Origin: Parachlorella kessleri
Lineage: Eukaryota; Chlorophyta; Trebouxiophyceae; Chlorellales; Chlorellaceae
DNA length: 59,630 nt
Direction: 5' to 3'
NCBI GenBank assembly: GCA_001598975.1
Contig: BBXU01001903.1
Span: 1 to 59,630, forward strand
The notes under the pieces are model-generated. The model saw only the letters and a list, made by a program, of their open reading frames with translations. It did not search any database and was not told the DNA's origin. A program made the position numbers and the translations under genes. Shown in pieces: positions 16,466 to 27,314 of the stretch. How positions within the stretch are numbered: the stretch's first letter is position 1; each line of letters opens with the position of its first letter.

Positions 16466-17863
16466 GAACAGCTGCAGGCACCTGCAAGCGATCTAGGCAA
16501 CCCCAGTAATGTCAGAGGAAGGGCTGTTGTCAGAAACGTGCTCGAAGGGTGTGGAGGCGACTGTTCCATACCCTTCCTCCCCAAGCATCGGTACGGATTA
16601 GCAGTACCCAAAGCGAAATAGGAGTATCCAAGTTGTGGACCAAGAATGTCCTGCCACTGGTCAGACTCAGTATTGGATTGCAGGATTCACTTTCGTCGGG
16701 CAGCTTCTAGGCTGGTGAGGACGCCACAACTACGGGCACCGCAGCCACGCCAGGCGAAGAAAGTCTACTTAAGCTCGGGCCTCTGGCGGACCGAGGACCG
16801 GCACCTGCAACGGGCTAGGACGAAGCTACGTGCACGTCAGCTAGGTCCGGAGGTCCCTGACCAGTGGGAGCCGTCGAACTCGCCGGCGTTCCACCGAAGG
16901 GCGGTTCAAGCGTGACACAGCTGCACTGGGGTGGATGCACCATGGTCGAGCAGGTAAGGTCGCCCTGGCTCCCTGAGGTTTGTTATAGAACCCTGTTAGC
17001 GCTGCGGAGGGTATAGCCATGGCCACCACGGTACCAGAAACACCGAAGTGATCATGTAAACCTCATGTCATACCGTTGTGCTTAGGGAGACCTTCCGGCA
17101 GTCGCTACCCGATAGAAGTGAGCAACCGCAGGCTGTTGCCTGCAAATGTTGTCTGCCAGTTTCATGCTGGGCAGCGGTACCGTCCGTCCCTGGGGTGCGT
17201 GGGGTGTGGACCCTCCTCATTTCTAGCAGTAACACTCGTCAGAAACCAACTTGTTTTGTTGACAAAGTTTTTTGGTTGCATCCCTCTACCTTCTGGATGG
17301 TACTGCCAGACCAACGGCCGCGGACCATTTTCCGGATTCCGCCTTTCTGCCGGTCACGCCCACTCTGCTGGTCGCACCAGGAAGACCCGCCCAGCCCTCT
17401 TGGGCTACATAGACCGGTATGGTGACAAGACTGCAATTTCCGCACATATAGGTTGCTCTCCTCCTTTTGAACCTCCAGAGTTGGCCTACCCCGCCTTGAG
17501 GAAGTTTCCTCACCCAACGGCTTGTCAACACCCAGCAACCCTGTCCCACCATCCGGTGTCCCAACCCGCCTCACTTGTGACACCAAATACGCCAAAAGGG
17601 CAGGTGATCACTTGGCGAGGCTTCGGCCGCTTGTCCGACCAAGCGACTATAGTAGCATAGATGCTCCTTCCGTGTATGACACCACCGCGCGAGCTAGCAC
17701 TTATTTGGGCTGTAAGGCAGATTAAAATAAACAATTTGGAGCTCAGGAGCTTCAGACAAGACGAGGAGGCCGGCACGTCGTCACTGTGGTCATGCCCTGC
17801 CAGGCCAGGCTGTGGTTGCATGGACAGCAAAACTCAGCACGCTTCATTTGCTGCTTTGCAGGT

Positions 17864-20800
17864 ATGAAAGAACTGAGAAACTCCCTGTCAGCTGCAGCAG
17901 CAGCAGCCGTGCTGCTGCTGAGTTGCCTAGCCAGCGGCCAGACAGAGCAGGCACCCGCCCTACCAGACCCCCTGTCGGGCGTCATCAGCCAGCGCGCAGC
18001 TGAGGCTGACAAAACACGGGCAGACTTGCAGGCCCAGTTAGATGCAGCGGCCAAGGTGGCTGCCGACCTAGCCAAGCAGCCGCCAGCCAGCCTGCCGACG
18101 GTGCAGCCCCAGGGTAACGCCTCATACGTGGACCTCTCTGCTCTCCCCAGCAGCGGCGGGCTTGCCACCCAGGCCCTCCCGCAAGCCCTCAACTTTGAAG
18201 CGGTTGGCAGGTGCGTAGCAAATATCGAACAGCTACGCATGACATGGCCCTGTCTTTTGCACGCTGGTAGGTTGGATTGCGGAAATGCCGCTGCTATGCC
18301 TTGTGCCAGGCGGTGCCACAGCCTCCTTAGGCCAGCAGCTCCAGGGCGCACGCCACAGTTGGGGCCCTGTGCGGTGTGGTGGAGGCTTGGCTGCCCCGCC
18401 CCTTCTGCATGGAAGAACAACACGCTGGCAGGTCCCTCTTCTCCATGAACCCAACCAGCACTGCTTTCCTTGCAGCTACCCGCGCATGCCGGCGGCTCGG
18501 TCTCCTCCCAAGCCCCTCCTGCTGACTGCCTGCCCCGAGAGCAACTCTGTCAGGCGCTACGGCGCCAGGGGAGACAACAACAACAATGATGCTGGTAGGG
18601 GGAGGCAAGGATCTCCTGGGGAGGCTCTGGGGAGGCGGGCATGTTGCCTTGCGGTATGTCGTTCTTTGTCATAAGATGCTGCTGGTGGCCCGGTCAGGTG
18701 CCCAAGGCTGCTGCGGGGCCCATTTTGTGCAGTCACACATGACGGCAGGAGGCAGTATAATCCCCCATACTTACTTCCATGCGCAGGTGCTCTGGTGGCT
18801 GCTGCCGCCAAGCTGCCCTTTGTCTACCTCCCGCCTGGGAACTACCGCATGAAGAAGAGCGTCACCATCAACAAGCCCATCATGGCAGGTAGGGTTAACT
18901 TGCAAAATGCCAGGTTGTTGCTGCACGCGACTCAAGCTTTCACTTAGACAGCTCTCCCAGCGCGTTACTCAATCGCCCTCTGGCATCGGGCACCTAGCCT
19001 ATGAATTTGCCAGGCTAACTTTCACGGGTGTTGTGACTAAAATCTCTCTGCACTGACAATGCCGCAGGGTCTGGGGCCCAGATTTGGATCGACCGTGGGG
19101 TAACCCTCACACTCACACAGCGTGTTCAGAAGTGGGACACCGGTAGTGCTCTCTTTGCTGGAGAAGGCCAAGTGAGGTTTGCGGGAGCGGCCGACGAAGT
19201 TCGGCACATTTGGTTCAAGAACCCAGGGGAGAGCGACTCGGTCGCGGCCCAGCAGGCTATTGACAGCTGCGCTGGGACGTGCACACTCGTTATCAGCGGG
19301 CCCCTCGTGCTTACCAAGGTGGGTTTATTCTACCCACTTGCCCTGGTGGATGTTGCTCGGTGGGCTGCTGCTGTAGGGTCGCCCTGGCTCTGCAGTGCAG
19401 AGCGATGCTGGGAACCGCTGGCATGTGGCCGTCACTGTTGGCTGCCCCTCACTGCACCGTCCCAGTGAACTCCATGTATGCATTCAAAGAGAGCGCACCA
19501 CACAGCAGGCTTCTCGCCCCAATGCGGGCGTGCTTTCAGGTCCCAGTGGAATTTCGCTTGCAGGGAATCTCTCAGCAGGGAAACCCGATGCCAGGAGTAT
19601 GAGCTGAAAGCCGCTGACTACAACTCTTAGCGCTGACTTATGGTGCCACCACCCCATGCAGGCTGTCTACCTGCGGGCGAACGTGGGCGTCTACTCCACC
19701 AATGGGGCCACGCTCGTCGGCAATGGTGGCGGTTCTGCTGGCCAGGGCTTCATCCTGCGGCCGGGCAAGTACGTCCGCCCCCTGATGTTTGGCACCATGT
19801 GGCAATTCAGCTCCTTCGCAATCAAGGTCCAGGTGAGGGAGCGAGACTCTGTGGTTTGTTGGCATGAAACCCCTGGCTCTTTCATGATTTCACCTTTCGG
19901 GGACCCATTGCAGCAATATCACGTGGAAGTATGCTGTTAAGCTAGAATGGACTAGACTAGGGCCTTGGGACAAGGGCGACGGAACTGGAGCTGTTGTTGC
20001 TGTGGTGCTCATGCTGGCTGCTATTGCTGGTTTGGATGAGGGGCGGGACACCGTGCAGGCCCTTCTCTGCTTTCATGGTGTTCTATGCACATTTGTGCGG
20101 CACTGTAGCTGGTGCTGTCACCAGCTTAAAAAGACTGGCACAGATTTCACTGCTGAGAAATAGCTGGCTGTAGCAGGAGAAAGCCGGGACTTACAAAAAT
20201 CCGCAACCCTAATGTGTGCAGGGCGGCGTGACCGGCGCCGAGATCCAGGTCAACAGCATGCTGCAGTGCGGGGACGGCATTGTGTTCGCCCCCAACGAGG
20301 GAAACCAGCGCACTATCAACAACGTCTTCGTGACGCACCTCACCGCAACCAACGTGAGTGGAGCTTGCGCAGAGTGGCCCAAGTGTGGCGCAGCATGCCG
20401 GCGGCCGGGTGGCCTGCTTTGGCAATAGTTCAGGAGAAGTTCAGTCAAGCCAGGCTGCAACATGCTGCCTGGGGTTCAGTGCCAAGGGAGCACTTTACTT
20501 TGAGTTCTCAACTGGGCCTCCGCTTCCGGCAGCTGTATAGCAGCTGGCAGTCCGCCAGCACTTCAACACCTCCCGGGTTAGCCCATTCTAGTAGCTGTCA
20601 CCCGCCTGACCTGATGCACCCACTCTCACTGGCTGCAGGCTGTGCAAAACACGGTGGTCCTGCAAGCCAATAAGGGCAGCGACCGCCTTCAGAACTGCGT
20701 GGTCCGTGGCAACTTTATTGTCTCTCCCGGCTTTGACAGGCCCAGCCAGCAGTCTGCCGCGGTGGCTGTAAAGGGTACTGCTGCGCCTACACTTCTAAGT

Positions 20801-22283
20801 ACCTCCTTCGTCTTTCAGGTGAGCAGCTTACCCACCTCTTTTGCTTGCTGTGCCTATGTTGGCACTGTCACTGACCTATCCTGTAAGGTCAGTGGTGTGG
20901 TGGCTGTGAAGGCTGCTGCTGTGCCTACAATGGCTGACCGCCTTTGCTGCCTTTGAGGTGTGCCCACTGCATCTCTGTTGCAATTTTTGAGCCCCGCTGG
21001 CAGGCTTAGTGGGCAGTCCTGGTGCAGGCCACAGACGCTAGGGAGGGCAATGACTCCTGGAGGAGTTTAGCTGGGGCAGCTGCCTTGCTGTGCGGCTATG
21101 CTATTGTTGCACCTCACTCCTGCAAGCCTGCAACTGAGGTGCTACACATTCTTATTGCACCGCAGGCCCTGGACAGCACCCAGTTTGCCAAGCCTACCAC
21201 TTTCGCTATGCTAGTGAACAACGTCAACAGGCCGGTGACTAACCTTAATTTCAAGGTTGAATCATGTGAGTCCCCACTGACAGGCCGGCCTTGCACCTGG
21301 ATCACGCTTGGTGCCAGCTTCGCTTGGGAAGCCGCTGTACGGTCCTTTTTGTTATTTGGGTGGCCGCCTCTGACTATGGAAGCGCTTCTCAAATCCCTTG
21401 CACTCAGATGTGAAGACAGTGCCAGTGGCTTGTTGACTTGCACCAGACGCCGCAAGCTGGTCACTGGCCGACTCACACACAAACCTTTGATTCATCGTCT
21501 GCAGGGGGAGGGGGGCTGACATCTGCTGCAGGCGGCAAACTCATCAAGGGCCAGTTCCAGTGAGTGTATCTCCCCGCGCCTGTCCATGGCACGATAGTTG
21601 TCCTGTGCTCGAGCCCATCTGGACCTGGTGGTTTGCATGGGTAGCTGGCCATGAAGCTGCATGGAGGCTTAGCCTATGAAGGGGGCATCCACTATCACAC
21701 GGCAAACGACGTATGGCCGCACTGCTTGTTGGGCCAGACCTTCAGGCAGCAAGTGAGCATGTCTTGCCCGTCCTTCTCCTCCATGGTTGACACCTAGCGT
21801 ACAATCTACTACACTTACTCCACCTGCTGCAGGTCCCTGCGGTTCCTGGCGCGCATGTCGGGTGGCATCCCCGACAGCCAGTTCATGGCAGGCATTGGAG
21901 GCCCCACCAACTTTGTGACCACCTGGGGGGTGGCCTCAGCTGGCTGGGAGCTGCCCATCCCTACCACCCCCAACAGAGGAGCCTTCAATGGCGGGCAGAC
22001 TGTCATCGAGCAGGTGCATTACCTAAGCGCCCCCATCAGCGGCACTTGGGGGCCGGGGCAGACCCGCACGTACTATATCTACAACGCGTACGCCCGCACC
22101 GCCGGCGGGCGTATCAAGTGCATACCCTTCCGGGCGGGCAATGGGGGCCTCACCTGCTCAAAGATAGAGAACCAGAGCGGCAGGGGTGATGGTCAGATCG
22201 CGATCACGCTGAAGAACGCGGCCGCCTACGCCCTGCCGTCGTGGCAGACCTCCCACCGCTTTGGGATCCAGGTTGGTCCCTAA
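17864..22283 (+). CDS. Secreted pectate-lyase-fold (parallel beta-helix) protein
   Basis: Model: join(17864..18210, 18476..18594, 18787..18888, 19068..19318, 19662..19832, 20222..20353, 20639..20818, 21166..21265, 21532..21559, 21833..22283), 626 residues, phases consistent. The N-terminus is a classic signal peptide (MKELRNSLSAAAAAAVLLL, cleavage after about ASG, residue ~25). A short helical Ala/Gln-rich segment follows. Residues ~140-190 match the start of pectate-lyase-superfamily beta-helices: an RYGARGDNNNND turn, then LPFVYLPPGNYR. Successive Asn/Gly-rich strands follow (VYLRANVGVYSTNGATLVG; CGDGIVFAPN; LVNNVNRPVTNL). Such folds occur in polysaccharide lyases and in glycoside hydrolase families 28 and 55. 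No catalytic set can be assigned by eye, so cell-wall or extracellular-matrix polysaccharide remodelling is only a suggestion. The 28-nt exon 9 is the weakest exon. Confidence 0.8.
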
Positions 22284-23446
22284 GCAAGGGTGGGCGTGGC
22301 GGGTGAAGAGGGCAGAGAGATTTGGCACGGTGGTAGATGTGTGTGTATATGTTTGTAGGTTTAACCTCTCATGCGTTGGCAAAGCCTACTCCGGTGGGCT
22401 GCGGTCTTGCCGCTTATAACATGATGCCTTGTGGTGTAGCAGGCATATAACGTACTAGGGCCGCAGTGCGACGATTTCATTTCATATGTTGTGCTCATGA
22501 GAGATGCATGATTGGGGAAAATGCGGCCTCTTGTAAAATCGCAAACCCGCTTGCATAGATCTGCTTGTGCTGTGTACCGTCTATACGCACGTCTTGTCCG
22601 CACGGCTGCTAAGCACTCGCATTGGCTACGCCTGCTTGATTCATACTTGTATGCATTCTGTATTTTTTTCTCATGGTCATGCCTTTCATTTTCCCAAGGT
22701 ATGGTCCCTTGAGTTGTGTCTTCTCTTCAGGTGATTTCCTTTGTGATAAACCGTCACACTGGTGATCACTATTTGGTCATGCCGCACGTTTTGTGCTATT
22801 CACCGCATACTATGTACAGTGGATTGGCCTTGAAGCTAGCCAGGGCCCAGGGATGGGTCTTGCTTGGCGCAGTTTCCATCTCCAAACCATTACCAGCATG
22901 CAATAGTTGTTGGAGGGGTTTCAATCAGAAGCTTTGTTGCTAGGCTGAACGTTGCTCGCGTTGCATGCTTGTGCTTTGCTCTGCTTTCCCATTTCTTAGG
23001 GCTAGGCAGCTCTGTTGCGCAGGTTTTTCAGGTCCTGACTGGATCCGTCACTTTGGTAGGTGAGCCAGAGAGAGCACCACGTTGCAATAACGTGTATATG
23101 TAATGCATTTGTCCTGTGCAAGCCAGGGTGCAAGCGCACATGACAGTACTGACCAGATGCATCCCTCTGATTTTGGATCTGATACCATTCAATGGCGGAC
23201 TTCTACCCTGGCACCCACCATTGGCCGGCTGGCATACTGCTCACCGAGGCATTAAGATAATTTGGGCGCTTAGAACTGTTTTGTAAGAGAGCTGGGGCGC
23301 AAGCCTGTGTTGTCGCAAGCCCAATCGCTTCAGCCCACTGTGCCTCGTTGCTGCGCACTGCTGTACTTGCTCTTCCCGGACTCGGCAGGATATACGGATA
23401 TAAACGCTTGTCATCCGCAGTTCGCAGAGTGGTATAGCCCTAGCGC
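22284..23446. other. Spacer between pectate-lyase-like and membrane-protein genes
   Basis: Contains the 3' UTR of the upstream gene, with TGTAA at 22532-22536 (~250 nt after the stop), and the promoter of the next. No other gene is seen. Confidence 0.5.
22532..22536 (+). terminator. Putative poly(A) signal TGTAA
   Basis: TGTAA about 250 nt past the stop of the pectate-lyase-fold gene. Confidence 0.5.
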
Positions 23447-24720
23447 ATGGGGGCTCTCTTCGCCTGCACAGCAGTCAAGTATATAGCGACAGTGCTACAG
23501 GTATGGCCCTCACTTCCAGTGTGTCTAAGGAGGTTGCCCTGTTCCTGGGAGGGTGCCTTCTATTGCCAGCATGACAATGACGTGGCTTTGCCTGTACACC
23601 GCAGGCTCTCCTCGCCTGCGCTATCATTGCTGTGGTAAGCAAGCAATCCGGCAGCCAAGTTGGGGCCTTTATCTGCGTTCTCGGTTGCGGGACATACGCA
23701 GCGGCTTGAGCTTAGAGCAGGGTGGTATGGACAACCTGCGCCTTTGTACTACTAGAGCAGCTGGAGAGCTTAGGGCATGGGGCGGTCTTTCCCCAGTGAC
23801 AAACATCCAGGCCAGCAGCTGACCTCAATTTCTGGCCTGGATGCTCGTCCGCAAAAAGCACCTGCCTGGGTGCACCCTTTCTGGCTCTCCTCTTGTCCTA
23901 CCCCCGTGCCTAACCAATGACCCGCTTGCTGTGTGTGCCCCCCACCTGCAGGTTGCAGCCAAGCTCCACAATGTGACCCTCACAGCCGACTTTGGCACTT
24001 CCACAACAGGCGGGCCCACCCACTGGGGAGTCCAGACCCATGCCACCTGCACGCTGGGCACCGCGGTGGACTCCTCCTCCCTCTGTACATACACCTATGT
24101 GCTGGCGGGCGTCTCTATTGGCATCTCCCTCTTGCTCTCGCTGGTGAAGTGTGTCACCTGCGACCTGTGCGGGCTGGGCGCGCTGCTTGACCTCATCTTC
24201 TCGGCCGCGGGCACGTGCTGGTGAGTATTCAGGGAGGCCGCCCCGCCACCTTTAGGGCTCCCTATGGCTGCTGTCCCTTTCTACCAGAGCGCGCATGATG
24301 TGCCTGCTTTTCTGTTCCGCTCTATCTGTGTAACCGCTGCTGGCGGGATGCAGTTGGGGTACAGCAGCTGCACATTTGACAGGTGCAAATCAGACACGCA
24401 ATCCCTTGGGTCAGAGTGCCTTGGCAAGGCCTGGGAAGATGTGTCAGCTGGCTAACACGGGGCAGCGCTGTTGTGATCTCCGTTCCTAGCGCATAAGTAC
24501 CCATCATCGGAGTTTTGACTTTTGCAGGTGGGCTGTGGGAGCGTCGGTGGTGACCAAGCATGTGCAGCAGGCAGCCGATATGCCGCTGGAGCAGTACCGT
24601 ACCGCCACCATAGCGCTCATGTGGGCAGAGGTTGCCATGTTTGGGGCGCTGCTGGTGGCGGGCGTGAGCTCCTGCGCGGGCATGCTGTGCTGTCGGACAT
24701 ACCAGAAACTCGGGAGCTGA
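23447..24720 (+). CDS. Four-helix (tetraspan-type) membrane protein, function unknown
   Basis: Model: join(23447..23500, 23605..23634, 23952..24220, 24528..24720), 181 residues, phases consistent. Four hydrophobic segments are visible. TM1 (~2-31) includes ALLACAIIAVVAAKL, TM2 is ~74-94 (VLAGVSIGISLLLSL), TM3 ~100-125 and TM4 ~144-166. The first loop (~32-73) is the large one. It carries an NVT sequon (35-37) and two Cys (60, 73) that could pair outside the cell. Cys clusters follow TM2 (KCVTCDLC) and TM4 (MLCC), as in palmitoylated membrane proteins. The layout resembles tetraspan families such as MARVEL/CASP-like proteins, but no diagnostic motif is seen and I do not assign one. TGTAA at 25055-25059 is a likely poly(A) signal. 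Confidence 0.7.
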
Positions 24721-25711
24721 TGGTGGGTTAGGCTGGCGAGGCGGTGTCGTTTGCGCTTTGCCCTGGTCAGCATCTCTGTGAGGTCTTAGCTCTGCCTGAC
24801 GGGCACGTGATATGCTGTGACATGCTGGAATCTGTCGTTTTTACCCAGGGTCGGTTTGTTATGAGTTGTGTTTGACTGAAATGCCACATTGATGCGTGCC
24901 CTCCGTTAGGAAACGGCTTGGCAGCCAGACAAATGTCTTTCTGCTGGTCTGAGGATTGCCAAACTGACTGGGGACAGGACATAGCTAATGGATGATGGTC
25001 GAGTTTTTGGGGTGGACTAATAAGCGATGATGTTATTTACTAGCAGCTCTGGGGTGTAAACTGTGGTAACACTTGGGCTATACGTTCGTGCGTTCTTCCC
25101 TTGTGTCAATGTGTGAACTGACAGCCGGCAGGTGTGCGCGTATCTGTGTGCTGGAATTTGGCGGGATTACATTTGTGCCGCCACTTGATGTTGTCTTGCT
25201 GTGCCTTCTTTGCAGCAAGCAGAACTCCTTCGCCATGGCTTGGCTGGCGCCTACAGCCGGATTACATTACGGTACATTCAATTAGCGTTGCAACGTGCCT
25301 GCCCCTCTACAAGGCTCTTTATGCTCAATGCCTTCTCCAGCTTGCTTTCCCTGTCCGTGGAGCCGACATACGTGTAACACAATCAGTTGGGCAAAGATGC
25401 AGCAGCAGGCACCCGGAAAACAACGCTGTGCAACAGCATTTTTGACACAGTCTACCACTCTGTTTACAAATCGCTCGTACTACATGCCAACTGTTGCTCA
25501 ACACATGGTGCGGCCCTTGGCCACCTCAGCATAGCCTCACATGTATGTCAACATGGTGCCCATCAGCAGCTGGTCCAGAGTATCAAGCACACGGTGCCAG
25601 CATGCAGGACATCTAAGCAGGCGTAATAAATCTGCACAAGAGGGCGGCACCAGCATCGCCAGTGGCCCCATTCAACAAACCGGTGTCGCCTTGCGCATGC
25701 TTGGCGTCCTT
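24721..25711. other. Convergent 3' flanks of the tetraspan gene and the minus-strand small gene
   Basis: TGTAA on the plus strand at 25055-25059 (335 nt past the tetraspan stop). TGTAA on the minus strand at 25468-25464 (~245 nt past the stop at 25712). No other gene is seen. Confidence 0.45.
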
Positions 25712-26448
25712 CTAATAGCTCATTGCATCTGTCCCCTGTTTAGCTTCGTACTCGGTCTCTGGCCACAGGTCCTCCCCTGCAATTTCACAGATATAAACAT
25801 GAGAACGGCAGCTGACTAGGCCTGGTCAGGCCTGCATCCGCCTTGTCAACTATCAACTTGCAGCGGACAGTTTTGGGCTTATGCATACCATAGAACATCC
25901 CTTGCACGCCGCCCCGCGCACCCAGGAGCGACTAAACCACACAGATTACTACCTGCCACGATCAGCCAGGGGTTGCCTTGAAGCACAGGTCCCCAACTTC
26001 CGCTCAAGCGGTGAGGTGCATGATCGCCTAGGGAAAAATGCGTATGCAACCATTCAGCTCTGCACTCATGGTCCACTCCTCAGCAATATCCTTGAAGGGG
26101 CCTACATTGCTTCTGGCGTTGGCTGGCAGTGCCGCCACTGGCGCTGACAGCAACGCCTGGTTGTTCTGCGGCACCCTTGCTAGGCACTGTAGCTTGCTGA
26201 ATCTGCAAGCCAGGCTTCACTGTGGGTGCCGGGGCGCTCGGGAGGGCGTGGGGAGGGCCGCCCTGCAGGTTGATCACATAAGATACAGGTAGCAGAGTTC
26301 TTAGTCCGGTAGCAGATTTCTTAGCCCCGTGCTCCTGATGGTACACTAGGATGCTTGTGGCCCTGGTTGTCACCTGCTGCACCGGAGGCGTGGAAACTGG
26401 GTCCTTGAAGCTGGCCATAAAGCGTGCCTCCTCGCCAGGGCTGGACAT
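25712..26448 (-). CDS. Probable small uncharacterised protein, four exons
   Basis: Model: complement(join(25712..25776, 25953..26027, 26106..26262, 26374..26448)), 123 residues. The support is the chain of matching splice sites. The ATG exon (MSSPGEEARFMASFKDP) ends at a GTGACA donor in phase 0. Exon 2 runs from a CCTGCAG acceptor to a GTAGGC donor in phase 1. Exon 3 (after TTTTTCCCTAG) ends in phase 1 at GTAGTA, and exon 4 (after TTGCAG) ends LWPETEYEAKQGTDAMSY. The N-terminal half is Pro/Ala/Ser-rich and probably disordered; the C-terminal half is compact (GSWGPVLQGNPWLIVAGEDL). I recognise no family. A competing reading retains intron 2, giving a piece with GPFKDIAEEWTMSAELNG, so isoforms or a wrong junction are possible. 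Additional 5' exons cannot be excluded. Confidence 0.45.
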
Positions 26449-27314
26449 GGTGAGATGCTGGGAGATATACGAGAGGAAGGAAGTCTTGGGTAACAAGCTG
26501 TGCTGTTGAACGTAGTAAATATCTTACACAGGGAGTACACAGCGTAGGTTGCCTTCTAAGGTTTTGATGGCTGTTCTCGCGCCTGCTGGCGTGGCAACCT
26601 GACCTCAACCCGTAAGGCTCTCCACGCTGCTGTTGGTTAGTCTGCCACTGCATACGTGTAGGGTATGTAGCAGGAAGTTGCCCCAGGGCCCTGCAGGGGG
26701 GTGTCTCTCAGTTGTGCACTATCTCGACGCCCCAGCTTGTTGAACAAGAGATAGAGCGTTTCCTATCTGGCCTGTCACTGCTTGCTAAGGTAAGAAGAAA
26801 AGGGTAAGTAGGATGTGCTGGCCGTTGAGACTAGTCAGGCGTGCAACTGGGTACGCATGGGGGGGGGGGGTACCTGCCGCGGCTGTGTCACAGTAAGTGC
26901 CTTGAGACGCTGACAGTTGAAGATCGGTTGTGTACTGCATGCTTATAAGTTCAGGGTGAGTTGCAGGGCGTAGTTCCGCCGTCTTAGCGGGCTGGCAAAG
27001 GTGTTTTGCTGCCTTGTTTCTGGTCAAGACCTAAGGAGGCTTGTAGAGAGGTTTGCGACCGCAGCACGACCTCAGGTGAGGTGCTGCTTGTGACCGTCTG
27101 CCTGTCCTTGACCATTAGCTGCGCATAAACGTTGACCATGAATCACCCTGTCAGTGATAGCCCATGGCACCTGTGGTGTCTTTCAATGTTGCCGCGGCCG
27201 GCCGGATCCCGGTTTGGCCACGTCCTGCTATGGCAGACTGCTGGGCCTGCATGTCTGTCCTGCAGGCAGACTCACCTGCGTCCCGCCGCAGGCAGCACGG
27301 GCTCTCCTCCCAAG
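26449..27314. other. Spacer left of the mTERF-like array
   Basis: Divergent flank between the small minus-strand gene and mTERF-like copy 1, with a poly-G run at about 26860-26870. An exon-like piece at 26732-26785 (after GCCCCAG, before GTAAGA; reads LVEQEIERFLSGLSLLAK) has no clear partners. The 26-bp array motif is absent here. Confidence 0.4.

Larger units (their letters stand above)
14638..17863. other. Repeat-bearing spacer between U1-C and the pectate-lyase-like gene
   Basis: Two SR-family copies lie at 15611-15700 (minus) and 16400-16465 (plus). A TGTAA at 15517-15521 could be a distant poly(A) signal. From about 16.65 to 17.7 kb there are unusually long open frames on both strands, including an Arg-rich 89-codon frame at 16646-16915 and a 194-codon frame at 17076-17660. 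Neither resembles a family I know, and neither has convincing splice partners. A decayed mobile element is possible. Confidence 0.35.

Noticed and set aside
25880..25940. Repeat shared with 640-700 (TGCACGCCGCCC region)
   Set aside because: Similarity covers only ~40 bp at roughly three quarters identity, too little to claim a repeat.
26732..26785. Plus-strand exon LVEQEIERFLSGLSLLAK
   Set aside because: Good local splice signals, but no partner exons in phase were found. It is recorded as an observation in the spacer entry only.
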